Assembly: GCA_023362775.1 (NCBI GenBank)
Contig: JALMGJ010000016.1
Coordinates: 1,940,501 to 2,004,500 of the forward strand
DNA from: Charina bottae
Taxonomy: Eukaryota > Chordata > Lepidosauria > Squamata > Charinaidae
Direction: 5' to 3'
Length of the DNA stretch: 64,000 nt
Shown here: positions 36,883-47,276 of the stretch, piece by piece
How positions within the stretch are numbered: position 1 is the first letter of the stretch
Layout: the number at the start of each line of letters is the position of its first letter
Notes under the pieces: generated by a model
What the model saw: the letters and a program-made list of their open reading frames with translations, nothing else
Told to the model about the DNA's origin: nothing
The model's database searches: none
Position numbers and translations under genes: made by a program

Positions 36883-37987
36883 CCTATACAGAGTCTAAAA
36901 GCCCTGTCAGTGGCTGCTGTAGATATATTTTCTATTACTTTTTCTCTTTTCTATTTTAAGCTTCAATTTCATTAAACAGTTCTACAATGTAACCTGACTT
37001 TCTGGAAGCTTATTATGTTGGCCATGTCATTAGTTATGAGAAATGCCATACAATCAATATTACAGTTTGATTTGCTTTTCCTCCAGTCAGCAACAAGTTA
37101 CTTTGATAAGCCATTTATATATTCTACTCCATAACACAATTTCAGCTTTCTCAAAAGCTAAATTCAGCATCTTCAAAGCTACCCTTATTATGCTGGGGGT
37201 TGGGGTGGGGGGAGAGATCCATTGGGGTGCACACTGTAAAGAACCATTTTGGACAAGAATCCAAAGTGGACTCAGAGTATTTTCAACAGGCTCTGATGGA
37301 AATTCTAATATTGCTTCACTACAGAACCTATAGGTGAAAATCCTGCTGCAGCTTTTAGAAGATGAATGGTGTTCTCCCTACCACTTTCCTTTCATGCCAT
37401 TTATCAGAGATGGGAGTTTAATGAAGCTCCTTTCTTTCAGCTTGTCCTGACTCTCCCCACTAAAAACCAAATATTGCATGATCTTAAGATTTTAAGAAAA
37501 AATACTTCATAATTTAGCAAATAAGTAAGGAAACATGAGGTTATTACAAGGCAATTATCCCCTTTTCTTGCAAAGGTGCCCTTTGCTCAGGTTTAACAGT
37601 AATGCTGCCTAGAGTGATCAAACTGCTGTAGAAGGTAAATGGAGCAAACATACAGACATCTTTTTGAAAGGTTATTTGGATTACAAATCTCATCAGTGCT
37701 TATTACTTTGAATGCAAGAAGAAGGGGGGATAGCACATTTTTAAGATAATCAGGTCTGGAAAGCCTTTTATGAATTTGCCCCCTGGGCAAGGGGAAGACT
37801 CATCAGTTCCTTTGAATGTGCCAGCTGGACAGACAAAAGCTCTGCCTTTTTGACCAACTGAAGAGAGTTTGTCAGTGGTTCTCTCTAGATTTAACTGAAG
37901 CCATTCAAGGAGAAACTGCAGAGCCAGTGGCCAGCTCTGAGCATTCCCCATTTTTGCAAGCTTTTGGTTATCCCAAGAACTTAAAGT
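36883..37987. other. unassigned sequence
   Basis: No recognisable gene or repeat over 1.1 kb. Confidence 0.5.
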
Positions 37988-38081
37988 GTATGGATTTATA
38001 TCCTGCCTTTTCTCCAGGAATTTAACACAGCATACAGAGCACTCCCTCACCAATTTTACCCACAATAAAAACCCAATGAGG
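37988..38081 (-). mobile_element. old tRNA-headed SINE, 3' part (split by L1)
   Basis: The inverted tail 'tttatatcctgccttttc' and body lead to 'acccaatgagg', where an L1 has inserted; the SINE continues at 42262. The order agrees with Sauria/MIR-type layout but is strongly diverged. Confidence 0.6.
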
Positions 38082-38416
38082 GGACTTCCGGTGGGGGATA
38101 TGATCAACTGAACAGCTCTCCTCGCAATCGTTGCAGGCAGATCTGACAGTGCTGGCTTTTTTTGGGGCACAGGCTTTTTCTGATGCCCAGGAGCGCTTTC
38201 AGAAAATGCTCAGAATCATCCCATTTGCACTCCAAAATGTCACCTCGGAGCCTGAGGACTGCCAGCAATGTTGGCGCTAATATGGTAAGAGATGACAGGA
38301 GTCGGGGATGCCATCATTTCCAGACCATGCTGTAGCCTTAAAGTTCGAGCCACCCCCATTTCTAAATCATCCAATTTATATTTTTTAAGTTTATGTACCC
38401 TAAGAGAAAAAATTGA

Positions 38417-39646
38417 ACAATTTCATTAATTTCACATGCTAGCAAAATTTTGCTGAAAATAATTCAACAACACTTGCAGCCTTACATCGACAGAGAACTA
38501 CCAGAAGTCCAAGCTGGATTTAGAAGAGAACGCGGCATGAGAGATATCACAGCTGATGTCAGATGGATCTTGGCTGAATGTAAAGAATACCAGAAAGGTG
38601 TTTACCTCTGCTTCATTGATTACACAAAGGCGTTTGACTATGTGGACCAAAACAAGTTATGGTTAATATTATGAAGAATGGGAATTCCAGAGCACTTAAT
38701 TGTACTCATGCGGAATCTGTACATGGATCAAGAGGCCGTCATTAGAAGAGAAAATGGTGATACCAAGTGGTTCAAATTTGGAAAAGGTGTGTGGCAAGGT
38801 TGTATACTTTCACCCTACTTATTCAATTTGTACGCTGAACAAATAATTCGAGAAGCAGGAATGTACGAAGAAGAGCAAGGTATAAGAATTGGTGGAAGAC
38901 TCATTAACAACCTGCGATATGCAGATGACACAACTTTGCTTGCTGGTAATAAAGAAGACTTGAAGTACTTGCTGATGAAGATAAAGGATTATAGTCAACA
39001 ATACGGATTACACCTGAATGTGAAGAGGACGAAGATTCTCACAAATGGACCAATAAGTAATGTCACAATAAATGGAGAAGAAATTGAGGTCATCAATGAT
39101 TTCATTCTACTCGGATCAACGATTAATGCCAAGGGACGTAGTAACCAGGAAATCAAACAACATATCATGCTGGGAAAATCTGCCATCCAAGACGTATCTA
39201 AAGTTTTCAGAAGTAAAGATGTCAGTTTAAAAACAAAGATGCATCTGACTCATGCTATGGTCTTCTCAATTGCCACATATGCCTGTGAAACTTGGACATT
39301 AAAAAAGGAAGATAGAAGTTAAATTGATGCATTTGAGTTGTGGTACTTGCGAAGATTACTGAAAATACCATGGACTGCCAGAAGAACAAATAAATCAGTT
39401 TTAGAAGAAATACAACCAAACTTTTCACTAGAAGCAAGGGTAACTAGGCTTGGACTCTCATACTTTGGGCACATTGTCAGGAAAAACAGATCGCTTGAAA
39501 AGGACATCATGTTTGCTAAAGTTGAGGGCCAGCGGAAAAGAGGACGACCTTCAATGCAATGGATTGATACAGTTACCGCAACAATGGATGCAAACATTGG
39601 AACAGTCAGGCAATTGGCGCAAGACTGTTGTCCTGTTCCAACTTAA
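38417..39646 (+). pseudogene. RTE reverse transcriptase, two stops
   Basis: A single reading frame spans about 410 codons with only two stops, TGA at 38672-38674 and TAA at 39320-39322. Motifs in order: SLISHASKILLKII, DRELPEVQAGFRRERG, FIDYTKAFDYVD, GVWQGCILSPYLFNLYAE, YADD (38918-38929, the catalytic aspartates intact), LNVKRTKI, LGSTINAKG, HAMVFSIATYACETW, IDAFELWYLRRLLKIP and YFGHIVRK. The N-terminal AP endonuclease is lost by truncation. Few lesions over this length mean a rather young copy. Confidence 0.92.
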
Positions 39647-40008
39647 AACTTGCTTAACAGTTTTATTAAGTACTATCAGATCAATTGGGTGGCAGGCTTC
39701 AAGATGTTCTTCTTCTGTTATAGGGCACAGTACTGTATTCTACTTCAACTTGAAGGTTTTTTGGATCTGGAAACAACACAACAGAACAGGAACAAGGCAA
39801 GACAACACAAAAAGACAATCAATACAATCAAAAGTAAATACAAGACTGGTTCTGGAGATGAACTAACAAGACAACTTACACAACTACTGATCTACTAAGA
39901 AAATAATTGCATCAAGAATTAGTTTAGGCAAAGTACAGCTTAACAAGAACAAAACAGACAGTTATGGTTTTTTATCAAAGGTACAGCTTGATAGAAGATC
40001 CTCTACTG

Positions 40009-40193
40009 CAGGGGTGGGCAACGTCAGGTTCCCACCCACAAACCCTGCCCCCCCCCAGTGCTTGTGATTGGCTCCTGCCTGCAAACTCCGGCCCCCGGTC
40101 CACGGAAATCCCAGAAACCCCGCCCCCCACCCCCCGGTCCCTGGTTATAAATATCCAAATGGCCCTTGGCAGAAAAAAGGTTCCCCACCCCTG
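40009..40193. mobile_element. hAT (Buster-type) miniature element
   Basis: CAGGGGTGGGCAAC at the left and GTTCCCCACCCCTG-like (ttccccacccctg) at the right, with an exact 8-bp duplication ctctactg (40001-40008, 40194-40201). The 185-bp body is a shortened inverted relative of 10411-10672 (shared 'atatccaaatggcccttgg'). It lies in the 3' region of the RTE and is thus the youngest layer of the nest. Confidence 0.92.
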
Positions 40194-41040
40194 CTCTACT
40201 GTAACAGACTTTCCAGCAGTTGAGGTCTGGAATCCCAGAAACCTGGGATTTTCTGAGGTAAATAAGGGTAGGAGTAATTTGGCCCAGCAACAGTATGCTG
40301 TTTGACAGGTGATATGTGGTCTTTGTTTTTAACAGCAGGAGTAAGCATGGAGCAACAGGAAGGCACCAGCACAGCAGCAGCAGCAGCGAAGGAAGACAGC
40401 CCAGAGACGGATCCGTCAGCAGAAGTAGGCATGGAGGGAAGCCACGGCTATGACACTGAAGCGGCAAGGAAAGTAGCAGCAGAAGGAATCTCCTCAGAAA
40501 CGGCGATGTAAGACAGCTCCGAAAGGTAAGGAGAACCGGTTGATTGGTGGATCCAAGGGCTGGCATTGGTCTGTTTAGCATTTCATTCTATTATACATAG
40601 GGTCGCCATGAGTCGTAAACGACTCAATGGCAACTAATAAGAACAACCCTAAGAAAGACTCTCTACAGCAAGAAGAAGTGAACTCTCTTGGTGCTTATCG
40701 TTATTTCTGGATTAATTTTAATTTTTTTTTTTAACTTTGGCTTATTTCCCATTTAAATATTAAAGAGGACTGATAATAAATATTCATCACCCCGTTATTA
40801 TTTTTGTATCTAATTTGAAGGATTTAACATTTTCCTACACGTTGAATCTGCCATTTTGAGTTTTGAGTTTCTTGTTCACTTTCCTTGGGATCCACAGCTG
40901 CTGGTCAACATACTTTCTCCTTCATCAATTACTCTCGGAAGCCTTTCATTAACCCGTTATCTCATATCAGCGCTAGCTGATAGTATTTAGTATTATTTTC
41001 TTCTAGTATTTAGAGGGCACTATAATCTACTACCTGAAAC

Positions 41041-41310
41041 ATGGAAGAGTTTAAGGAGATCTCCTCAGAGCTGCGTTCTGAGCTTTGTTGTGATTTCAAA
41101 CAGATTTTTCATGACACCCTTTAAGCTATTCTGCAAGATGTTTGGGATACTGTAGAAAATATCAGTCTTAAAATGTGTCAGCTGGCTGAGGATGTTCTGA
41201 AAAAGGTTCAAATCAAGATGGAGATGCTTTTACTGACAGTGAGATTGGAGTCTTTAAGGAAATGCCAGGCGACAAATATACTTTGGTATTGAAGGGGTGA
41301 AGACTGCTCG
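41041..41310 (+). pseudogene. L1 ORF1-like remnant
   Basis: The frame begins MEEFKEISSELRSELCCDFK and is predicted helical, like the coiled-coil part of squamate L1 ORF1 (an RNA-binding chaperone). It stops at 41126 and continues after that with changes of frame. No RRM or C-terminal domain is visible. Confidence 0.5.
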
Positions 41311-41509
41311 ACTTGCAAGATACCGATGGGTTTGTTTCTCTGTTGGAATGTTTTGGGAAAGAAATGGCTCTGTTCTGTGGGAGGTTTTCTGCTGAGAAGT
41401 CTGAGTTTTTAAGGAGGACAGTTGGGCTGTTTGATTTCTCTATGAAAAATTTCCTGTGTGTAATATGGAGACAAGTAAATGTTCTGGTATACTTCGATGT
41501 GGGATAAAA

Positions 41510-41687
41510 ATTAAGAATATGTATTTGGTTTGATATTAAGGCTTACAGGATTCCATTTTTCTTTAATGATTTGGATTAAGATTTATTGCATTGCAAGAAT
41601 TAAGAATATGTATTTGGTCTGATATTAAGGCTTACTGTATATGATTGCATTTTTCTTCAATGATTTTGATTATTGCTTTTAAAGTTT
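41510..41687 (+). repeat. 89-bp tandem duplication in L1 3' region
   Basis: Two copies begin at 41510 and 41599 with the words 'attaagaatatgtatttgg'. They differ at several positions, so the duplication is old relative to the element. Confidence 0.8.
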
Positions 41688-41799
41688 GTTTGATTTTTTT
41701 TGAGATCTATAAAATATAATAATAATTGTTTGGTTTTAGGTTTAATAGAGTTAAGATTGTTATCTGTAAGCTGATCTGGAGGTTTATATATTTGGTTAC

Positions 41800-41817
41800 A
41801 CTCTGTCTCTCTCTCTG

Positions 41818-41894
<77 letters not shown>
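41800..41894 (+). repeat. CT/TA compound microsatellite
   Basis: CT-rich run (41800-41866) with GTCT interruptions, then TA (41867-41894). It lies in the L1 3' region. Confidence 0.95.
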
Positions 41895-41896
<2 letters not shown>

Positions 41897-41968
41897 AAGC
41901 GGCAATGGTGTTTAGTGATTTTTATTTTTATAATGTACCAATGGAATAATTTATAGAAATAATGTGAT

Positions 41969-42047
41969 CTTGATTTGATCTCCCTTGCAAGGGAGATGGG
42001 CGGGGAATAAATTGAAATAATAAATAAAATAAATAAATAAATAAATA
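41969..42047 (+). repeat. L2-like LINE tail fragment within L1
   Basis: 'tgatctcccttgcaaggga' and 'gatgggcggggaataaattg' form the family hairpin, followed by AAATAAAT repeats. It is a very short 5'-truncated insertion. Confidence 0.6.
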
Positions 42048-42261
42048 TAGAGTAAGGGATTGATTATGGAAATTGTTGTATATTCTTGTTGTTGAAAGTT
42101 GGAAGTCATCCATTTATGTAATCTTCTAAACATCTCTTTTTCATCTTGTGTTTTTCTCACCTTTTTTTCTTTTTTATAGTTTTTTTGGTAGTTTTTATAT
42201 TTACTTTAAACTTTAAACTTAATAAAATTCTTATTAAAAATAAAATAAAAACCCAATGAGG

Positions 42262-42376
42262 TAAGATGGGCTCCAAAGAGTGACATAGTGAGCTTCCATA
42301 CCTGAGGTCGACTTGAATCTGGACCTTCCCAGTCCTAAACCAAACACCTTTACCATTATACCATACTGGCTTTCTT
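42262..42376 (-). mobile_element. old tRNA-headed SINE, 5' part
   Basis: This continues the SINE interrupted at 38081; its inverted head is 'gccagtatggtataatgg' with 'gattcaagtcgacc' at the B-box position. With both halves joined by removing the L1 and one copy of the duplication, the SINE reads through. Confidence 0.6.
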
Positions 42377-42854
42377 TAGCTCTCTGAAGCCAGATCTCCT
42401 TAACTGGCTGGACCTAAGCCCAGACAATGCAACCAAAATGTCAGAGGTCTACTGGGGTCTTCCACTGAGATGGAATTACAATTACAGCCCCAAGGAAACT
42501 CCTGAGCTTTCCAGGAGCAGAACTTAGTCCTTTCACTACATTGCCTCCCTAGACCTCAGATGCACAATTTTCCCAGATCCCTGGAGCACGTTGCTGCATT
42601 GGGTTTTACAGGCTGGAAGAGTCAGCTGATTTTTTCTGATCAGCTGGGTGCAAATCAAACAAAGGAACAATATTCCAATGCCAACCTTTTGAATTAGTCT
42701 GAGTCCCCAGCCACAAAAGAGCCAGTGAGGTGATCCAGCCCCAAAGCTGAGCAAACAGCTACATAAGCATTCACCATTTCTGAAGGAAGGAAGAAGGAAG
42801 AAAATAGCAGGGATTCCCTTCCTCCCAGGAACTTTGCTTGAGATGACTATGTTC

Positions 42855-43086
42855 TGTGGAGTCCTTGATGCTCTCTGAGCCTTGTTGTTTACTTGCAGAC
42901 GTTTCATTGCCAGACTAGGCAACATCTTCAGTGCGAAAAGGGAGTGGGACTTGCTAAACAGAGTCCCACTCCCTTTTCACACTGAAGATGTTGACTAATC
43001 TGGAAATGGAACATCTGCAAGAAAACAACAAGGCTCAGAGAGCACCAAGGACTCCACAGTTCAACCCTGATCTACAAATATTCTCT
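42855..43086 (+). mobile_element. Penelope-like foldback element
   Basis: Two 98-bp arms (42854-42951 and 42962-43059) are inverted around a 10-base spacer and differ at about a dozen positions. A single-copy tail (43060-43086, 'tcaaccctgatctacaaat') follows the right arm. The target duplication atgactatgttc is exact (42843-42854, 43087-43098). The arms carry the conserved blocks of a hammerhead ribozyme, as known from terminal repeats of Penelope-like elements. There is no coding sequence. The layout matches 44881-45146 and 61596-62368, though the sequence is unrelated outside the ribozyme blocks. Confidence 0.78.
42901..42931 (-). ncRNA. hammerhead ribozyme motif (left arm)
   Basis: Minus-strand reading: CTGAAGA (42925-42931), a stem TTGCC-loop-GGCAA, then GAAAC (42901-42905), followed by GTC-type cleavage context. 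All conserved core bases are present. The right arm copy (42982 onwards) keeps CTGAAGA but has GGAAC in place of GAAAC and a mismatched stem, so it is probably dead. Fold not computed. Confidence 0.65.
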
Positions 43087-43498
43087 ATGACTATGTTCAG
43101 CTGCAAGAAACCAGCCGCTGCATAAATCCAGAACAGATGAATATACTAAAACTTCTGAATTTGCATTTGTTAGAAAAGGAAAAGGCAGGCCTTCTCAGTT
43201 GTAGTCCCTACCTTGTGGGGCCCCCAGAGGTGTGCCTGGCCTTTCAATTCTAGTATTCTGGAAGGTGTTAAAGATGGTAATTTTTCAATGGGCTTTCAGC
43301 TACAAGCAAGGAATATGTAGTGACCTTTTTTTCTTTCAGTTATGGTTTCTTATGTTGAGTTATTTTAAGGTAGGTGTTGTCATGGTTATTATTAAATGTT
43401 ATGTTTTATTGAAGCTTTTATTGCATGCTCCCCAGAGTCAATATTATATAGCGATGTAGAAATAACATATTGAAATAAATAGGAAAATATAAAATATA

Positions 43499-43836
43499 GG
43501 GGCGTGGTGGCTCAGCGGGTAAGACGCCAGGCTTGTCGATCCAAAGATCGCAAGTTCGGAGGTTTGAATCCCTAGCCCTGTGTGCGGAGTGAGCTCCCAC
43601 ACTCGCCCCAGCTCTTGCCAACCTAGCAATTCGAAAGCATGCAAATGCAAGTAGATGAATCGGTACCACTTCGGTGGGATGTTAACAGCGTTCCGCGTGC
43701 ATCATGCCAGCCACATGACCGTGGAAGCGTCTTCGGACAACGCTGGCTCTTTGGCTAACAAACGGAGATGAGCACCGGCCCCTAGAGTCGGACACGACTG
43801 CACAATTGTGCAGGGGGAACCTTTACCTTTACCTTT
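43499..43836 (+). mobile_element. tRNA-derived SINE, full length
   Basis: Head 'ggggcgtggtggctcagcgg' to the tail of CTTTAC repeats. The duplication ataaaatat lies at 43489-43497 and 43837-43845. Pol III A-box (tggctcagcggg) and B-box (ggtttgaatccc) are well kept. This is the best reference copy for the family in the window, and shows what the gypsy element interrupted at 4644. Confidence 0.92.
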
Positions 43837-43845
43837 ATAAAATAT

Positions 43846-44867
43846 TACATAGGAATAAGAAATAGATGGAAGTTAAATGAGAAAAAACTCAATTATTCTT
43901 ACTCTTATAGGCACATTTTATAACACAGGTAGAGGTTTGGTGTCCTGCCTCCTGCTCAAATGTCACAGGTCCAGCTTCACCCTTTTCTCATATCACTATA
44001 TCTTAGGTAGAACTACTTCTGCTGAAACAAATGATCAGAGGCAATCCCAAACTTGAGTTTCACTTCCAACCTTTATGAGAAGGCTCTGCTCATGTGATCT
44101 TCCCTTCAAGGCAAATAGGAAGATAACTTCTCCATCAATTTGCAAATAATGGCATAGAAGTGTTTTAGTGTGATTACCAACATTAATTGGGGAAAGGATG
44201 GCACATTCCCATTTGAAATATGGGTAATATAAGAGTAGTGTTTTATGGCTGTAGGAATCTAGGACAAGTGCTTACCAGCTATAATAGAAGTGCCTTTAAA
44301 AGAAGAAAAAGAAGAAAACATTCCTTTTAACCTTGATGGAAACATCAAGCACAGCATGGTGAAAACAGTTTTTATTCTTTTGCTGTTTAAATGAGATGTA
44401 ACATTTTAGTGCAATGTAATTAAGTGTTGTAGGGGTAAGTAGGTGAGCCAGGAAACTATGGAGCTTATGTTGTAAATGAACTTTAGAAAAAAAGAATTTC
44501 TAGGCTTATCTGCCAACTTTATGGTATTACTTTATGCCATATACACTATATGCTGGTGTGATTGCTTTTTTCTCATTTTTCAATCTGTTATCCATAGAAT
44601 AATAATATATATAATAATAATAATAAATATAATAAACATACATTTAAAGGGCAGAGTCTGTTTTTTAAAGATGAAGTTTTAGGGTATGTTTTTTTTTCCA
44701 GGAAAGCCAAACTCCTAAAATATACCTCACTTTAAAAGGGGCTCCCCAACAGAACATTCCTCCCTTTTTATTCAATTTGCTTACATGCCAGTTTTTGCCA
44801 CCATATGCTCTTTAAAAAAAACAACCTTTCATTTTCATCCCATTGCTTTCTCCAGGAGCTTTTGAAC
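43846..44867. other. unassigned sequence
   Basis: No gene or interspersed repeat recognised. A small AAT/ATA run lies near 44598-44640. Confidence 0.5.
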
Positions 44868-44974
44868 TTGTGATTGTTTCAATGTATTGTCGAAGGCTTT
44901 CACGGCCGGAGTTCAATGGATGTTGTGGGTCTTCCGGGCTGTGTGGCCGTGTTCTGGAAGTTGTGGTTCCTAAC

Positions 44975-45006
44975 GTTTCGCCAGCATCTGTGGCCAGCAT
45001 CTTCAG
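44975..45006 (-). ncRNA. hammerhead ribozyme motif (left arm, minus sense)
   Basis: CTGAAGA (45000-45006) and GAAAC (44975-44979) are intact on the minus strand. The helix between them is imperfect: both strands read GCTGGC, whereas pairing would need GCCAGC on one side. The sense tail follows this arm, so this is the functional orientation of the parent element. Confidence 0.55.
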
Positions 45007-45056
45007 AGGGCAGGAGCACAGATAGAAGATTTTGCTTCTATCTGTGCTCCTGCCCT

Positions 45057-45088
45057 CTGAAGATGCTGGCCACAGATGCTGGCGAAAC
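45057..45088 (+). ncRNA. hammerhead ribozyme motif (right arm, plus sense)
   Basis: Inverted duplicate of 44975-45006: CTGAAGA at 45057-45063 and GAAAC at 45084-45088, with the same imperfect stem II. Confidence 0.5.
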
Positions 45089-45862
45089 GTTAGGAACCAC
45101 AACTTCCAGAACACGGCCACACAGCCCGGAAGACCCACAACATCCATTGTGATTGTTTCTTTAAGAAATAAGACCATATTTATACAGCTACCATCCTGAG
45201 CATATCGTCCATTATGTCATCCAATAAACTGATATTTTAAGAGGCACTCTTTCTTTATTAAGCCCTCTTTTTCAATTTCCTTGTAAGAAGTTATTAAAGC
45301 AGCCAATAGCTGAGTACATATGATATATGAAACCTTTCATATGAGCTTACTCCTAGATTTGCTTGTAGTCTGGACAAGTTATAGGCAATTCTAAATATTT
45401 TATGCTGTAATGATTACGTGGTCCCCCAGAAAAGAATTAAAAAATAAAAACTCTGTAGACAGCCCATGCAGCAATAAGCACATGGGACACTTTTACTATG
45501 AGAAGAAAGAAAAGGTTAAAAAGTTTACAAGCCCAGGTCACATCATACATTTTCAAAAGGGAATCTGATTTTTATAAGAAAAAAACAAACATTAATAGGC
45601 TTCATTCTCACTAATTGTTTCACCATGGAAATGTTAGGAATACAACATGTATCCATTCCAAGCAGGATTTGTGGAAAATACTTTTACAACCTTAGTGTCC
45701 TGCTGTCTGAAACTGCGTGAACAAATATGATTACATGATAAACATGTTAAATACTGCCTAAGCTATGGGAATGTGACACATGATATAACTCTTGTAAATG
45801 GCTTTTATATGTGCTGACGGATAGATAAATATCTGTGTTAAGTACTTCAAAGAAGCATTTTT

Positions 45863-45947
45863 TTAATTTACTAGTCTAGATGATGTTTGTGGCAGAGTTT
45901 AGAATCCCATTTAATTTACTAGACTAGATGATGTTTGTGGCAGAGTT
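45863..45947 (+). repeat. 48-bp tandem duplication
   Basis: A 37-base block beginning 'ttaatttactag' is repeated at 45911-45947 with one mismatch, separated by 11 bases, so the unit is 48 bp. It looks like a simple local duplication. Confidence 0.85.
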
Positions 45948-46559
45948 GACATCCAGCAAAATGTTTTCACAAAGGAAAACAGTAATCCAAATGAAATATT
46001 TACTGCCTTTTTTTTCCTTGCTAGAATTTGTGTTAGAGCTTTACCCTATTGTGAAAGCCTGTCCAGGACTATAATAAAATGAGCTTACTGCTTTTTCTCT
46101 TCTTGAAACAAATCTACCTATAACATGACAGGCTTCTTTTAAAACATGGACTTTTTCTTTGGAGATTGATGCAAAGTGAATCACAAAATATATACTTGGA
46201 ACTTCTGCTATGGGCAGCGGGGAGAGAAAGTAAACAATCCAGAATGCTATTTTGCCCTAATGATAGTTCAGAAACCATTTTCTGATATACCCACATCAAA
46301 TCATGACTTGATAGCAGAGCTCTCCTAGTCAGGAAGAAAATGAGCTTAAAATATTTGGCATGTCAAGAAGAAAACTTTGTCAGAATTTAATAGGCTGGAA
46401 ATGGAAAATGTTGGATTAAATTCAAAGATTTAAATCTAAGGGTTAGGAGCTTGGGTTATATTATTTGAAACAGCACTCCTAATAATAAAAATAACTAAAA
46501 TGATTACAATAATTATTAAGATGTATTTCTAGTCATTTTTCCAGGAACTCAAAGCAATG

Positions 46560-46672
46560 TATATAATACTTTGTCCTGAATTCTATACCCTTGTGATGTA
46601 AATTGAGCTGAGAGATAATGAATTATCCAAAGTCAGTCACTCAGCTTCCATTACAGTATAGAGAGTTAAACC
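46560..46672 (-). repeat. MIR/CORE-like old SINE fragment
   Basis: Plus-strand words 'gatgtaaattgagctgagag', 'ccaaagtcagtcactcagc' resemble the core of amniote MIR elements, though in this short fragment orientation and family remain uncertain. Confidence 0.35.
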
Positions 46673-47002
46673 AGTTTTTCCTGGACCAACTAGTGGGTTA
46701 GGGTTATTTCAATTTATCATCCTCATCCACATAATCTTTTTTTTTTTTTTGGGGGGGGGGGTTGTGCTTGATTTTGCTTCAATGCATTACATTCACCACC
46801 AGGAGGAACAACCTGACTAATTTCATCCTTTATTGGGACTCTTCAGATGCCGGTAGCCAGATGTTATTCTAGGGGGTTCAAACCCTCCACCGGGAATTGA
46901 ACTCATAGACCATTGTACTTTAGGTGACTATGAATAGCACATTATTTTTAGGAGCTATCCAGGTCCTGGTGCTCAGTGTTGCAGAAAGGGTTATCTAGAA
47001 GG

Positions 47003-47276
47003 TATCAGAATGGTATATGCAATGCCTGCTCTTGGCTACCAATGTCTGAATGATCCCAACAAAGGATGAGACTGATCAGGTGGTGCCTCTTGGTAGTCAA
47101 TGTAATTGGAAAGACCACACATAACATCCATGTGTAAAAATAGAGAAATCCCCCTCCCCTCCAAGAGGGAGGTAGATGTTATGTAAAACCCTGTACGTGG
47201 GGGATGACATAACATCATCTGAATTTCTCTGCTCTGGGGACTTAAAGGAAGGCAGAATGTAAATACCATTCTGATA
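47003..47276. mobile_element. candidate foldback/MITE of unknown family
   Basis: A 14-bp perfect inverted repeat, tatcagaatggtat (47003-47016) and its complement (47263-47276), bounds 274 bp. I see no target duplication and no coding capacity. The family is not recognised, and chance is not fully excluded. Confidence 0.35.

Larger units (their letters stand above)
38405..40645 (+). mobile_element. RTE LINE (non Bov-B subfamily), 5'-truncated
   Basis: It is flanked by accctaag (38397-38404 and 40646-40653) and ends 'gggtcgccatgagtcg...gactcaatggcaac', an RTE-clade 3' terminus distinct from the Bov-B copy at 31935. It contains the RT to C-terminus frame, then about 1 kb of 3' sequence, which includes the hAT insertion at 40009-40193. 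The target lies within the L1 5' UTR. Confidence 0.85.
38082..42243 (+). mobile_element. L1 LINE derivative lacking ORF2
   Basis: The insertion is bounded by an exact 18-bp duplication, aataaaaacccaatgagg (38064-38081, 42244-42261). It starts 'ggacttccggtgggggat', the squamate L1 5' end, and ends with AATAAA (42221-42226) and an A-rich tail. Inside are 5' UTR (38082-38404), an RTE insertion (38405-40645), more 5' UTR, an ORF1-like start (41041) and a 3' UTR. ORF2 with endonuclease and RT is absent. Without the RTE it is about 1.9 kb. It retained its 5' end, so it was copied whole as a short element. Confidence 0.85.
44881..45146 (-). mobile_element. Penelope-like foldback, perfect 114-bp palindrome
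   Basis: The arms 44915-45028 and 45035-45148 are exact inverted copies by my reading, with only 6 bases (attttg) between them. A single-copy tail ('ccggccgtgaaagccttcg' on the minus strand) lies at 44881-44914. The duplication ttgtgattgtttc is exact (44868-44880, 45147-45159). Both arms hold hammerhead blocks. No coding sequence remains. Perfect arms imply either a very recent insertion or formation of both arms from one template. Confidence 0.85.
45160..47002. other. mostly unassigned sequence
   Basis: Contains the duplication at 45863-45947, the MIR-like fragment at 46560-46672 and a T/G run at 46738-46761. A possible tRNA-like B box (minus strand, 'gagttcaattcccgg') near 46888-46903 is too isolated to call. 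Confidence 0.45.

Noticed and set aside
37703..38170. 155-residue minus-strand frame with a Cys/Pro-rich part resembling receptor cysteine motifs
   Set aside because: It crosses from unique DNA into the SINE and the L1 5' end, which are plus/minus repeats of other identity, and the cysteine spacing does not match any such domain.
42536..42925. 129-residue minus-strand frame
   Set aside because: Runs into the foldback element and has no domain.
43499..43575. tRNA-like sequence with A and B boxes
   Set aside because: It is the head of a dispersed SINE with the family body and tail attached, not a tRNA gene; the same applies at 4452, 20853 (minus) and 56740 (minus).
46790..46960. tRNA-like B box 'gagttcaattcccgg' on the minus strand
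   Set aside because: Isolated; no A box at proper distance and no SINE tail.
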